In this document: piece after piece, positions 8,324 to 17,623 of the stretch
Layout: each line of letters opens with the position of its first letter
Numbering within the stretch: the stretch's first letter is position 1
Source: Bacteriovoracaceae bacterium
GTDB taxonomy: Bacteria > Bdellovibrionota > Bacteriovoracia > Bacteriovoracales > Bacteriovoracaceae
Length of the DNA stretch: 64,000 nucleotides
Direction of reading: 5' to 3'
Assembly: GCA_016784965.1 (NCBI GenBank)
Contig: JADHTQ010000001.1
Location: 62,001-126,000 of the forward strand
The notes under the pieces: generated by a model
What the model saw: only the letters and a program-made list of their open reading frames with translations
Database searches by the model: none
Told to the model about the DNA's origin: nothing
Translations under genes and position numbers: made by a program

Positions 8324-9853
8324 CTATTTATTTTCTAAATATTTTTTAATTTCTTTTTTTATAGATTCTGGAATCGCAAAGCTTAATGCTAACTCCAGAG
8401 GTTTGTAGTTGTCTTTCAAAACTACTTCAAGGTTATCAGATGCAACTAACTCTGGAATGTAAGGCGTTGAATCTGAAGTTTTAAAGATAGCAGAATTTTT
8501 TTGAGAAATAATTTCTGGGTAATGAGTATTACAAAAAAAGATCACTTCAGGCTTTTTAGAAAACTCTTTGATAAATATTTTTGAAAGCTCAACTCCTGCT
8601 ACAGGATTAGTAGAATGAAAGAGTTCATCGATTAAAATATATGAGCTTGATGGGATTGCTTGCGTAAAAAAATTCAACTCATCGCCAAGGGAGGATAGGT
8701 TGGTCCTGATGTCTCCAGAGCTCATTAAGTGAAATCCTACATGTTTTGGAAATTTCAAATTTAATTTTTTAGCAGGCACAGGTAGGCCCATTTTAATCAA
8801 GGTAAGGTGAAAATAAAGCGTTTTAAGGATCGTTGTTTTGCCAGACATATTTGAGCCAAACAATATGTTTGATCCGCCTTTAAAACTTATTGTAAGTGGA
8901 GCATAGTGCTTTTTGGCCTTTTTCTTAAGCTGTGGAAGCTCGCCCTCACAAATCTTAAAATCCATAACGTTATCAAAAGATGGAATGACCAGTTTATTTT
9001 TTAGAAGACAAGTAACCAAAGCATAGTTGTAGGTCCGCTTTTTCCTTAAGTCATAATATTTTTTAAAATCAAGCAAATATTCATGAAGATGCTTGTTGCA
9101 CTCTGTGAGCTTTAGGTCAATTAGCTTATTAAACTCTGTTTGATAACCCTCAATCTTTTTTACAAGCTCCTCCATAGCCGCAGGTAGGTTATAGGTTACT
9201 AGGAAACAATCCAGATCTTCTTTCACCTGTAGCAGCTTACACGTTTTTATAGAAGGAAAAAGCGAGCTTTGTTTTGAGATCTCTTTGGGGTAAGGATAGA
9301 TCATCGAAAGAGTAGTTTGCTTATTTATTTCATTTTCTATCTTTTTAATTTCTTTTAACAAATCCTGCTCTAAGTTAGTTGTCACCTCTTGAATATTTGT
9401 CTCTTTTTGGGATAGAAGAAGTTTGTTAAAGTTAGCACCCATGTATTGCCCCAATACCGTTTGTATTTGAAGACAGGGGTTGTGCGCTTGAAAAAACTTT
9501 TTTTCTTCTGCTTGAATTTCCAAGTCTATCTTAATAAATTGGGCAAGCGTATAAAGGTGCACTTGGTCTAATGATTGATTGTTATAAGCTGTGCACACTT
9601 CATCTAAGCTGTTCAATCTAGAACTTAAATTGATAATGTTTTCTAACGAGTGCAAGTTGTCTTTAAACTGCTTCCGAAGTTTTGTTAGCTCACTAAAGTG
9701 AGACTCACCCTGCGTGCAGCTTAGGGGTTTCAATATAACTTTAGAGATAATCGGTAGAGGAATATCAAAGTTTGCTAAAAACTCTTCAAACCCCAACTCA
9801 TCAAAAAGATGCGTGGGTATAATGTTTTGCTCAAATTCTAATTTCACGTACAT
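8324..9853 (-). CDS. kamC: KamC-like MutS-family ATPase, lysine 5,6-aminomutase reactivase subunit
   Basis: The 509-aa protein ends in a MutS-type ABC ATPase: Walker A GSNMSGKTT, the ELNFF/LSSLGDE region, Walker B SYILIDELFHSTNP and a switch His in FFCNTH. It lacks the MutS mismatch-recognition and connector domains, and it is not a mismatch-repair protein by context. It follows kdd and a P-loop protein, the arrangement of lysine-fermentation clusters, where KamB and KamC reactivate the adenosylcobalamin-dependent lysine 5,6-aminomutase. It overlaps kamB by 23 nt. A GTG two codons in has better spacing to GAGAGG and could be the real start. Confidence 0.8.
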   Translation of the reverse strand: MYVKLEFEQNIIPTHLFDELGFEEFLANFDIPLPIISKVILKPLSCTQGESHFSELTKLRKQFKDNLHSLENIINLSSRLNSLDEVCTAYNNQSLDQVHLYTLAQFIKIDLEIQAEEKKFFQAHNPCLQIQTVLGQYMGANFNKLLLSQKETNIQEVTTNLEQDLLKEIKKIENEINKQTTLSMIYPYPKEISKQSSLFPSIKTCKLLQVKEDLDCFLVTYNLPAAMEELVKKIEGYQTEFNKLIDLKLTECNKHLHEYLLDFKKYYDLRKKRTYNYALVTCLLKNKLVIPSFDNVMDFKICEGELPQLKKKAKKHYAPLTISFKGGSNILFGSNMSGKTTILKTLYFHLTLIKMGLPVPAKKLNLKFPKHVGFHLMSSGDIRTNLSSLGDELNFFTQAIPSSSYILIDELFHSTNPVAGVELSKIFIKEFSKKPEVIFFCNTHYPEIISQKNSAIFKTSDSTPYIPELVASDNLEVVLKDNYKPLELALSFAIPESIKKEIKKYLENK

Positions 9854-10793
9854 CCTCTCGATAAAGATTATAAGTTTTAATTGGTAGTGGGATTTTAAAA
9901 GAAGCGGATGAGTTTACTTGCTTAATAAATAGGGCCCGTGCCTTCACCGGATTAAGTAGACTTAGATTGTTTAAAGGTTGCCCCACAGATGATTGGGTTT
10001 GTGCTAATTGGTATAAGGTAAAGTTGTCCAATACAATATTAACGTTGTTTTTTTGCTTTAATAAGTAATCTACAGACTTAGAAAAAGCGGCATTTAAATA
10101 TAATGTATGGGGTTTGCTTTGTTTATTGATCAGGTCTTTTAAATGATCGTCTAAAAATGGAATTTTTAGACTATGGTAGATGATTTTGTTACTGCTACTT
10201 ATGATCATGGATTTTGTAAAATCATTTTTGTGATTTTCAATAACATTTTTTATTTTATTTTCAGTTGTGGGTAAGCTCAGGGAATATATCATGCTTTGAG
10301 CTTTGTTTAGCTGCTGTTGACGCTCACTAATTAGAAGCGAAAAATAAAACTGATCACTAACGATAGGATCTGCCAAAAACTGCCGATCAATTGATCCATC
10401 GATTAGAAGTGTGCCCCTTGGGATGATTTTTTTTAGCGATTGCTTAATGGCAATAAGTTCTTTTTTAGTATTTGGGCCTTCTAATACTGGTCTGATATCT
10501 ACAAGTGCCCTGGCGGATACATATGTTGAAAAAGTATCTAATATCTCATACCTTCCACTTAAGTCCTTTAATTGGTGAACTGAGGTGACAAAGCTATCAC
10601 CTTTTTTGATGGTTATGATGGGTTTTTGGTGCCCCTCAAGACTATCAACCTTTTCTGAATTGATTCCAATGGAAGTAATAATCACCGGAGCCGACGAATG
10701 TTGTTTGATCTGATTATAGACAAAACTTAAGACAGTCGTTTTGCCTGCATTTTTATCGGAGCCAATAAAGGATGTGGTAACAAAGTTGTCCAC
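9831..10793 (-). CDS. kamB: KamB-like P-loop protein, lysine 5,6-aminomutase reactivase subunit
   Basis: The 320-aa protein has a Walker A motif near the N-terminus (GSDKNAGKTT), the only recognisable nucleotide-binding signature. The position between kdd and the MutS-like ATPase matches the KamB position in lysine-fermentation clusters, so I assign it as the partner of KamC in reactivating lysine 5,6-aminomutase. The start is GTG 16 nt after the kdd stop with only a weak AAGAAG upstream. The assignment depends more on neighbours than on sequence. It overlaps kamC, indicating coupling. Confidence 0.72.
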   Translation of the reverse strand: MDNFVTTSFIGSDKNAGKTTVLSFVYNQIKQHSSAPVIITSIGINSEKVDSLEGHQKPIITIKKGDSFVTSVHQLKDLSGRYEILDTFSTYVSARALVDIRPVLEGPNTKKELIAIKQSLKKIIPRGTLLIDGSIDRQFLADPIVSDQFYFSLLISERQQQLNKAQSMIYSLSLPTTENKIKNVIENHKNDFTKSMIISSSNKIIYHSLKIPFLDDHLKDLINKQSKPHTLYLNAAFSKSVDYLLKQKNNVNIVLDNFTLYQLAQTQSSVGQPLNNLSLLNPVKARALFIKQVNSSASFKIPLPIKTYNLYREDVREIRI

Positions 10794-10809
10794 AACTTAA
10801 CTTCTTTTT

Positions 10810-11853
10810 TTAAGTATACTGTTTTTTGAATAGTTGTCTTAATTTGGTATGTTTTCTGACCACATCAAGAGCGATCTGATCGTGGTTGGGAGCAAAACCA
10901 TTCCCCACAATTAGTAGGGCGTCAGACCCGATACCTTCTGCACCAAGTGCGGCTTTAGTGAAGCTTGTGGCCATGGTAAAAAAGTAAACAGTACTCTCTC
11001 TTTGCTTAGCACACATTATTGAAGACATTTCAGTATCAGCAACTGGTGCACAGTTAATTACCAAGTCGGCCATTTTCCCATCTGTAACTTCCGAAACTGC
11101 TCTCTCACACTCTACAGGTGATTGAGCATTTACTTTTAAAACTTCGTCACAGTATCCAAGTTCTTCAATTCTTTGACAACCTCTATCAGAGGGCTGAATT
11201 GCTATTAATTTTCCGGTGTCTTTTAAAATATCTCTGGCAACTGCACAACAGATGCTTCCTGACTTTCCACCAGCACCTATAATAACCACAGTTTGGCCTG
11301 GTTTTACCAAATTAAAAGTTTGTGCTGGAGCTCCTGCAACATCTAGGACCGCTAGAGCAAGGGTTTCGTTGAAGTCGTCTGGAATCTTTCCCAATACTCC
11401 ACTTTCAAACAAAATGGCATGTCCTTTTATTTTTACTTGATCTCGCTCGGGGAAAATTTCTACAATTTCATCAATATGTAGTGGGGTAAGAGAAAGGGAT
11501 ACAAGGCTTGCAATTTTATCTCCAACATTTAACTGTTTGCTATTTGGGTAGCTTTTGCCAATCTCTTTAACTCTTCCAAGAAGCATCCCTCCCGATCCAG
11601 TTACGGGGTTTTGCTGTTTTCCCCTCTCGGCTACAATACCTAAGATCATTTTTTTTACAGATTCTAGGTCACCTTGACAGGCATCTTTCATCTGACGAAA
11701 AGATGCTGAGTCAACATTTAAAGTATCCACATCAATCAAGATTTCATTGTCAAAAATTGGTAGAGAATTATCTACTTTTTGAGCATTCTGAGGAAGTGCG
11801 TTGGGGGGAGAAATTACACGATGTGTTCCATATTTACAAGCAGCTGCTCTCAT
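10810..11853 (-). CDS. kdd: L-erythro-3,5-diaminohexanoate dehydrogenase
   Basis: The 347-aa protein opens with CKYGTHRVI and has NEILIDVDTLNVDSASF and NPVTGSGGMLLGRV, segments I recognise from Kdd of lysine-fermenting bacteria. Kdd oxidises 3,5-diaminohexanoate to 5-amino-3-oxohexanoate with NAD+ in the anaerobic lysine pathway. A medium-chain-dehydrogenase-like Rossmann region (VVIIGAGGKSGS) lies near residue 195. AGGT precedes the ATG. It is the first gene of the kdd-kamB-kamC operon. The rest of the pathway (kamA, kamD, kamE, kce, kal) is not in this window. Confidence 0.9.
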   Translation of the reverse strand: MRAAACKYGTHRVISPPNALPQNAQKVDNSLPIFDNEILIDVDTLNVDSASFRQMKDACQGDLESVKKMILGIVAERGKQQNPVTGSGGMLLGRVKEIGKSYPNSKQLNVGDKIASLVSLSLTPLHIDEIVEIFPERDQVKIKGHAILFESGVLGKIPDDFNETLALAVLDVAGAPAQTFNLVKPGQTVVIIGAGGKSGSICCAVARDILKDTGKLIAIQPSDRGCQRIEELGYCDEVLKVNAQSPVECERAVSEVTDGKMADLVINCAPVADTEMSSIMCAKQRESTVYFFTMATSFTKAALGAEGIGSDALLIVGNGFAPNHDQIALDVVRKHTKLRQLFKKQYT

Positions 11854-11972
11854 TATTTACCTCCAAAAACCATTGAATTAGGCGATTTTAAATAGCTCCA
11901 CAGTCTTTCATATTTGTTCAAATGTGTCTAGTATTCGCCCACTATAAACAAATACATAATTTTGTTCATTTC

Positions 11973-11981
11973 TGCTATAAT
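11973..11981 (+). promoter_or_regulatory. Extended -10 promoter of the lone response regulator
   Basis: TGCTATAAT (11973-11981) is a good extended -10 element. It sits 23 nt upstream of the ATG at 12005, followed by AGGAGGG as the ribosome site. The -35 region is poor, as is usual for extended -10 promoters. The 150-nt gap also holds the divergent kdd promoter, which I could not pin down. Confidence 0.45.
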
Positions 11982-12004
11982 TGCTTTATAGGAGGGCAAA
12001 CGCT

Positions 12005-12421
12005 ATGAAAGATAATTGCACTGTTTTATTAGTAGAAGATGATCCAATTGATCAGATGAACATAAAGCAAGCATTTACCGAAATCGGTGTTTTAACCCCC
12101 TTGGTCATTGCAGGGGATGGCATAGAGGGACTAGAAATACTTCGCAATCCGGATAACTTGCTGCCAAACCTTATATTACTAGATTTAAAGATGCCCAAAA
12201 TGGACGGTTTTGAATTTTTATTTGAAATTAAAAATGATGATTTACTGAGGGGTATTCCTGTCGTCATTTTAACCCACGTAAGCAATCCAGAGTATGTTAA
12301 AAAGTGTTATGAGTTGGGCGCATCTGGGTACATTGTCAAAAGCCCCCAATATCTTGAGCTTTTAAAAATCATCGATCGACTAGATGACTACTGGAGCCTT
12401 AGCGTGCTGCCGGATTTTTAA
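12005..12421 (+). CDS. Single-domain response regulator (receiver only)
   Basis: The 138-aa protein is a complete CheY-like receiver without output domain: acidic pocket E11-D12-D13, phospho-acceptor D60 in LLDLKMPKMDG, a Thr in ILTHVS and a Lys in IVKSP. The subtype with an extended loop after helix 2 resembles Rcp1-type regulators that pair with phytochrome-like or hybrid kinases. The frame opens at a TTG 24 nt earlier, but ATG 12005 has AGGAGGG at good spacing. Its 3' end overlaps the convergent radical SAM gene by 23 nt. The partner kinase is unknown; the hybrid kinase at 14280 is a nearby candidate. Confidence 0.88.
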   Translation: MKDNCTVLLVEDDPIDQMNIKQAFTEIGVLTPLVIAGDGIEGLEILRNPDNLLPNLILLDLKMPKMDGFEFLFEIKNDDLLRGIPVVILTHVSNPEYVKKCYELGASGYIVKSPQYLELLKIIDRLDDYWSLSVLPDF

Positions 12422-13352
12422 TTACAAAAAAGTCACCTCTGTCCTCTTTAGCAATGGATATTGTTTTACTCTCAAGCAAGTTATTGACATGCATTTGTAG
12501 GACATCACTAGGTATATCAAATGTTTCTTTTAGGTCACTGATGGTGCAGGGTCTCCTTTTAACCATCTCTACAATTCTACTGGGGATGTCTTTATTTGGT
12601 ACAATAATTTGAGATTTTTTTGGACTTGCTTTGGAAATTATTTCAATATTGGAGTGTCCCAAAATTTGTGAAATACCCTCCATGTTTGCTTGGCTGAGTG
12701 GTTCTACCCAGGCTTCTGTGCCCGGTCGATCCAATGTATTTAGCTGGACCTTATCAGGTCTCAGCTCTGTTAAAATGCTTCGAAAGTGCTCAAGCTCCTC
12801 TTTTGAATTATTTATTGTACCTACTAAAAATATCTCGAGCCACAATTGTCCAGAATATTCGTTCCTAAACTGCTTTAAACCTTCAATGATAGTTGGTAGG
12901 TGTAGCAATGAGTGGGGCCTATTGATTGAGTTAAAGGCAGCATCAGTGGTTGCATCTAATGAGGGCATAACTAAGTCAATTTTTTTGAGCTCCTGTCTCA
13001 CTTCCTTTAGGTAAAAAAGAGTCCCATTGGTTATTAGGGCCACTTTATATTGTGGAAACTTTAATTTTAAAAAATTTATTATTACCCCAATACCACTGTG
13101 AAGTGTTGGCTCACTGGCACCGCTAAAGGTTATATAATCTAATTTCGGCTGCTGGCTTAAGAAGTCACTCAACTCCTCTAACACCTCTTGTGTTGGAATA
13201 TACTCCTGTCTTTTGATAGTCTTAAGGGTCGTTTCACCGGATTCACAATAAACACAATCAAGTGTGCAAATTTTTTTTGGTACTAGGTCTACCCCCAAGG
13301 AGATTCCCAATCGCCTAGAAGGAATCGGTCCGAAAATATACTTGTATGCCAC
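12399..13352 (-). CDS. Radical SAM protein (COG0731, TYW1-like) with C-terminal winged helix
   Basis: The 317-aa protein starts with FGPIPSRRLG, the usual opening of COG0731 radical SAM proteins, and has the cluster motif C29-TLD-C33-VY-C36 that binds the 4Fe-4S cluster. The TIM-barrel core follows (ITFSGASEPTLH, LITNGTL). The last about 75 residues (CTISDLKETFDIPSDVLQM) look like a winged helix, seen in several family members. The family is related to wyosine tRNA-modification enzymes, but the substrate of bacterial members is not established. The start is GTG with GGGGAAG upstream; an overlapping ATG is out of frame. Confidence 0.85.
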   Translation of the reverse strand: MAYKYIFGPIPSRRLGISLGVDLVPKKICTLDCVYCESGETTLKTIKRQEYIPTQEVLEELSDFLSQQPKLDYITFSGASEPTLHSGIGVIINFLKLKFPQYKVALITNGTLFYLKEVRQELKKIDLVMPSLDATTDAAFNSINRPHSLLHLPTIIEGLKQFRNEYSGQLWLEIFLVGTINNSKEELEHFRSILTELRPDKVQLNTLDRPGTEAWVEPLSQANMEGISQILGHSNIEIISKASPKKSQIIVPNKDIPSRIVEMVKRRPCTISDLKETFDIPSDVLQMHVNNLLESKTISIAKEDRGDFFVIKNPAAR

Positions 13353-13369
13353 ATCTTCCCCGATAGCTT

Positions 13370-14146
13370 TTAAAAATCAGGAATATCAACTTTACTAAAG
13401 TCAAACTCCTCACTTGTTTGTGATTGAGATTGTAATGCTTTGTTAACTTGTCTGATTAAGGCTGCTTTAGATTTAACTTCTACGTTTACAAACTGAATAC
13501 CTATTTTAAAAAGTTTTTTGCCTTCACTATTTTGTTCTTTTAAATCGATATTACATGCAATCATGAGCTTGTTAATATCATACTTTTCTTTGTTAAATAC
13601 TAATTGTATTTTTTTAAATTCCTTCTCTACTGTAAACAACTTACTCAACTCTTCGTCGGCAACAAAGCAAGTACCCGAAGATGAGATATCTAGACATTGA
13701 AATACATTGGCACCAAATTTAATGGCAATTTTATTATTTTTATCTGCACTGAGCCTGGCATTTGCTCTTTGTACTCCCTTATAGACTAAATTGGAAAGAA
13801 GTACGTAGTGAATTCTGTCTACTACATTACAACATAGATTTACAGTAGAAAAATATTGTTCCCCTGCAACAGTGGTTTTTAAAAGCACTTGTTGAAGGGT
13901 TGAACTCTCTTGTGTTAAGTAGTTTCGGTCTGTATCTTTTATCGGTCTAATAATTATTTTAGTAACGGTATATAAATCTCGCTCAATGGCCTTAAACTGT
14001 ATAACTGGTCTACCTTTTTTCCAAATTGCAAAATAAATGCGATATCTCATTAAGTTCTTGGTAAGAATATCGATGAATTCTCTTTTTTCATCTTCGCTTA
14101 AAGCTTTAATAAAAATCTTTTTATTAAGATCTTCTTCTTCGCCCAT
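13370..14146 (-). CDS. PilZ-domain c-di-GMP receptor
   Basis: The 258-aa protein carries a PilZ domain in its second half with both c-di-GMP signature motifs: RANAR (RxxxR, residues 127-131) and DISSSG (DxSxxG, residues 153-158). The N-terminal half could be a YcgR-N-like beta domain. It should therefore bind c-di-GMP. The frame starts 24 nt earlier at ATG 14170, but ATG 14146 has GGAG 8 nt upstream, so I prefer it. It lies 17 nt upstream of the radical SAM gene and is divergent from the hybrid kinase. Confidence 0.85.
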   Translation of the reverse strand: MGEEEDLNKKIFIKALSEDEKREFIDILTKNLMRYRIYFAIWKKGRPVIQFKAIERDLYTVTKIIIRPIKDTDRNYLTQESSTLQQVLLKTTVAGEQYFSTVNLCCNVVDRIHYVLLSNLVYKGVQRANARLSADKNNKIAIKFGANVFQCLDISSSGTCFVADEELSKLFTVEKEFKKIQLVFNKEKYDINKLMIACNIDLKEQNSEGKKLFKIGIQFVNVEVKSKAALIRQVNKALQSQSQTSEEFDFSKVDIPDF

Positions 14147-14205
14147 ATTCTTGGCTCCGTATAATGTCATACGTTTTCGGTCAATTTTTGGCCTATCAAA
14201 TTGCC

Positions 14206-14234
14206 TATAATAATTCCCTTACTATTGTTATAAT
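14206..14234 (+). promoter_or_regulatory. Two TATAAT boxes upstream of the hybrid kinase
   Basis: TATAAT occurs at 14206-14211 and 14229-14234 in the gap between the divergent PilZ and kinase genes. The second is 46 nt before the kinase ATG. A TTGCCT lies at 14201-14206 but its spacing to the second box (22 nt) is too long. Either box could serve as -10. Confidence 0.3.
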
Positions 14235-14279
14235 TAAAATAGCCATAAATTTCAACATAAATAGAGGGCAGAAAAAGTT

Positions 14280-16418
14280 ATGACCAAACATGAGCGACAC
14301 CAAACGAACTGTAAGGCTACAACGGAAACCCTTATCGAAGAGAATAAACTGTTTCAAAGCATTATTGAATCCCTGGGTGATGGGGTAGTTGTATTCAATG
14401 AATTATATAATATTACTTACTATAATTGCGGAATGATGAAGTTATGCCAATTTGATAAAAATTTAGTAGAGGGCAAAAAAGAACTATCTTTACAAGACAT
14501 CATGGAAGAAAAATTCTCCGCTGAGATAAATCAAATATTTGAACAGGTTATTTCTGGTAAAACTGTTTTTAGAGAAGGGGTTAATCCATTTAGTAAATCT
14601 AAAGCAAGTAATTGCTATACCTCTGAAACTTACTACCCACTTTATTCAACAGATAAAAAAATCACTGGTATAGTAGGGGTTTTAAAGGATATATCTAAAC
14701 AGTTTCTTGATGAACAAAAAATACATGAACAACAAAAGCATCAAGAGCAACTTGAGGAGTTGGTTTTAAACAGAACTAGTAATATGGCAAAAAGCAACTC
14801 TCAATTAAAGTTAGAGGTGGAAAAACGCAAGGAGGTGGAAAAAGTTTTAAGAGCTGAAAAAGAACTAGCAACAAAATACTTAGATATTGCAGGTGTGATG
14901 GTAGCAGTAGTGGATAAAAACAAAAAAGTTACTCTAGTAAATAAAAAAGGACGCCAACTACTGGGCCTAAGTGAAGAAGAAATTATAGGAAAAGACTGGT
15001 TTGACAATTTCATTCCATCAAGAATTCGCAATGACCTGTTAAAGTATTTTCAAGATATCATGGAGTCTAATTCCGGCAATATTAAGCCCCATGAAAATCC
15101 AATTATCTCCTCAAGTGGGCAAGAACAAATTATGTTTTGGCACAATACAATTTTAAGGGATGAATTAGGTGCCCCAACGGCTGTGCTTGCTTCAGGAGAA
15201 GATATCACCGAAATAAAAGAGACTCAAAGAAGACAAAGAATATTGCTAAACGAAACAAGAGATGCAAATCTTGCCAAATCTCACTTTTTATCTAGGATGA
15301 GCCATGAACTTAGAACTCCCCTAACAGCTATTTTAGGCTTTGGGCAAATTATTACAGGAGAAGACTTAGATCCTCAAATGACTAAGGAATACTGTGGATA
15401 TATTTTGGATTCGGGCAAACATCTCCTAGAATTAATTAATGAGATTTTAGATTTATCAAAAGTTGAGTCGGGAGAGATAGAGTTACTCATCGAAACAATA
15501 AACGTTAATGATGTTATCATGGAGTGCCTCGATATGATGAGCTCCTCAGCTCAAAAAAACAATATCGCCCTCATGAATGATTTACATAATCAAAAAATGT
15601 GTGTTAAGGCAGATTATGTAAGGCTAAAGCAAATTTTTGTAAACCTGTTAACAAATGGAATTAAATATAACCATGAAAATGGTGTTGTAAGTATTTCTGC
15701 CAAGGAGCTCGATGACCATAAATTGCGTATTCAAATTAGAGACAATGGTTTTGGTATACCCGAAGATCAACTAGAAAAAATATTCGACCCCTTTGTGCGT
15801 ATAAAAAAAGTCGGCCGAAACATTGATGGGACCGGCATCGGCCTTACAATTACTAAGCAACTCGTCTTAATTATGGGTGCAGACATTGGGGTAGAATCAA
15901 AAGAGGGTGAAGGTAGTACTTTCTGGATAGACTTCCCTTTGTCATTTGAATCTGCCTCCAAAAAATATAAAGAAGAGGTCACTGAGAATAACCAAATTAG
16001 GGCCATCTTTGAAAAACAGTTTAAAAGAAAGTTTCGAATCATTTATGTAGAAGATAATCCCATCAATGTGCAACTTATGACTGCGGTTTTAACGCGCAAT
16101 CGCGATATTGAAATGGTTTATGCCATGTCTGCTGAAGATGGACTACAGATGATCAACACCCAAACATTTGATCTAATAATTTTAGATATAAACCTGCCTG
16201 GAATGGATGGATATCAAGCTTTAAGTAAAATAAAATCCAATCCCAAAACAAATTTAATTCCGGTCATTGCTTTAAGTGCTCTTGCCACTAATGCTGACAT
16301 AAAAAGAGGTGTTGAAGCTGGATTCTTACATTATTTAACCAAACCTTTTAACCCGAGAAAACTATTAAACATAATAAGTGATATAATTTTAGAAATTTGT
16401 AACATTAACTTGGAATAA
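14280..16418 (+). CDS. Hybrid histidine kinase (PAS-PAS-HisKA-HATPase-REC)
   Basis: The 712-aa protein has no membrane segments, so it should be cytoplasmic. Two PAS domains (about 25-140 and 195-315) are joined by a coiled linker, followed by HisKA with H342 in SRMSHELRTPL, the ATPase (NLLTNGIKYNHENG, DNGFGIP, GTGIGLTI) and a C-terminal receiver with D636 in LILDINLPGMDG. Phosphate is probably passed to an external phosphotransfer protein or regulator not in this window; the receiver encoded at 12005 is one option. GAGGG precedes the ATG. The coiled-coil gene starts 6 nt after its stop, so they are co-transcribed. Confidence 0.92.
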   Translation: MTKHERHQTNCKATTETLIEENKLFQSIIESLGDGVVVFNELYNITYYNCGMMKLCQFDKNLVEGKKELSLQDIMEEKFSAEINQIFEQVISGKTVFREGVNPFSKSKASNCYTSETYYPLYSTDKKITGIVGVLKDISKQFLDEQKIHEQQKHQEQLEELVLNRTSNMAKSNSQLKLEVEKRKEVEKVLRAEKELATKYLDIAGVMVAVVDKNKKVTLVNKKGRQLLGLSEEEIIGKDWFDNFIPSRIRNDLLKYFQDIMESNSGNIKPHENPIISSSGQEQIMFWHNTILRDELGAPTAVLASGEDITEIKETQRRQRILLNETRDANLAKSHFLSRMSHELRTPLTAILGFGQIITGEDLDPQMTKEYCGYILDSGKHLLELINEILDLSKVESGEIELLIETINVNDVIMECLDMMSSSAQKNNIALMNDLHNQKMCVKADYVRLKQIFVNLLTNGIKYNHENGVVSISAKELDDHKLRIQIRDNGFGIPEDQLEKIFDPFVRIKKVGRNIDGTGIGLTITKQLVLIMGADIGVESKEGEGSTFWIDFPLSFESASKKYKEEVTENNQIRAIFEKQFKRKFRIIYVEDNPINVQLMTAVLTRNRDIEMVYAMSAEDGLQMINTQTFDLIILDINLPGMDGYQALSKIKSNPKTNLIPVIALSALATNADIKRGVEAGFLHYLTKPFNPRKLLNIISDIILEICNINLE

Positions 16419-16424
16419 TTTATC

Positions 16425-17603
16425 GTGCAAGATAAACCTGCCAACCCTCTATTAACCATTAAAGATAGAGTCATCAAGTTAGCTCGACGTCAAAAAGAGT
16501 TAACTGCTGATTTTAAAAGTAAACTGGAAGCTGAAAAGAAAAAGGCAAACATTATCATCACGAATCAGAAAAATGAAATTGATGAGTTAAATCAACAATT
16601 AGCAGCAGGGCCGGGAGGAAACCCTAAAGAGTTAAAAAAATTAAAAGAAGAAAACAGTGCCTTAAAAAAAGATTTAGAACATGCTCACGAAAAAATTCAT
16701 GATTTAAAAGAAGAGTTAAGAGAAGAGATCACCAAAAATGCAAACATTAAACAGTCCGGTGGACATCAAAACACAAGTGACCTAGAGCGGCAGCTACATG
16801 ATGCTAAGATGCAAATTGATGACTTAAAAAGAGAACTCCGAGATGAAATCACCCGTGGTGCATCAAGCTCTCATAAAGATGCTGACACCTCATATCTTGA
16901 GGCACAAATCGCTAGTTTAAAGGCCAATCTCGAAGCTGAAATGACCAAGACAACTACCGTTAAAATAGAAAGTGCAAATGAAATTAACAAAATGAAAGGT
17001 GAGTTTCAAAAAAGCTCAAAAGAACTTGAAGACGAAATTGAAGAATTGAGGCGTGGATTACAGGAAGAACAAATTACTAGTAAAAAGAAAATTAATCAGC
17101 TAGGCACTGAAAATGAAAAAAACAAAGAAACAATTAAAACTCTGCAAAATAGTTTTGATAGCGGACAAAAAGAGGGCGAGCAAAGCGCCAAAATAATTGA
17201 AGACCTAACTAACGAAGCCAATAACCTAAAACAATTATCACAGGATAAACAAGCTGAATTTGAAGAAAGTCTTAAACAAAAAGAGGAGCAAATTGCCACT
17301 TTAAACCAAAATATTGAAAAATCACAAGCAGAAATTACTGAGCTTATTGATGTCACTAGGAAATATGACATAATGAAAATCTTTGATCAAGTTGAAAAGT
17401 TGAAGGTTAAAGCACGTGAATCTATAGAGCGAGCAGATCAAAAAGAGTTGAAGCTATTGTTAAAAGAAGTTATAGAGTTAGATATCGTTACTAAAAGATG
17501 TGACAAAAATCTACGCGATCTATCGTCAAATTTACATAACCAGATATATGAAATGGATAATATGGTAAAAAACTCGATATATACTGTTGAAACTAGTATG
17601 TAA
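16425..17603 (+). CDS. Coiled-coil protein downstream of hybrid kinase
   Basis: The 392-aa protein is almost entirely predicted coiled coil, rich in Glu, Lys and Gln with heptad spacing. Three similar modules around DLKEELREEIT, DLKRELRDEIT and LKANLEAEMT repeat within residues 85-180, separated by short Gly/Ser/His-rich linkers. It has no signal peptide or membrane helix. The start is GTG with little ribosome-site sequence, 6 nt after the kinase stop, which suggests translational coupling. The function is unknown; a scaffold working with the kinase is inference. Confidence 0.75.
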   Translation: MQDKPANPLLTIKDRVIKLARRQKELTADFKSKLEAEKKKANIIITNQKNEIDELNQQLAAGPGGNPKELKKLKEENSALKKDLEHAHEKIHDLKEELREEITKNANIKQSGGHQNTSDLERQLHDAKMQIDDLKRELRDEITRGASSSHKDADTSYLEAQIASLKANLEAEMTKTTTVKIESANEINKMKGEFQKSSKELEDEIEELRRGLQEEQITSKKKINQLGTENEKNKETIKTLQNSFDSGQKEGEQSAKIIEDLTNEANNLKQLSQDKQAEFEESLKQKEEQIATLNQNIEKSQAEITELIDVTRKYDIMKIFDQVEKLKVKARESIERADQKELKLLLKEVIELDIVTKRCDKNLRDLSSNLHNQIYEMDNMVKNSIYTVETSM

Positions 17604-17623
17604 GTTTTTTACTTCAAGAATCC

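Noticed and set aside
8324-9853. DNA mismatch repair MutS
   Set aside because: Only the ATPase domain is MutS-like; the mismatch-binding domains are missing and the neighbours are lysine-fermentation genes.
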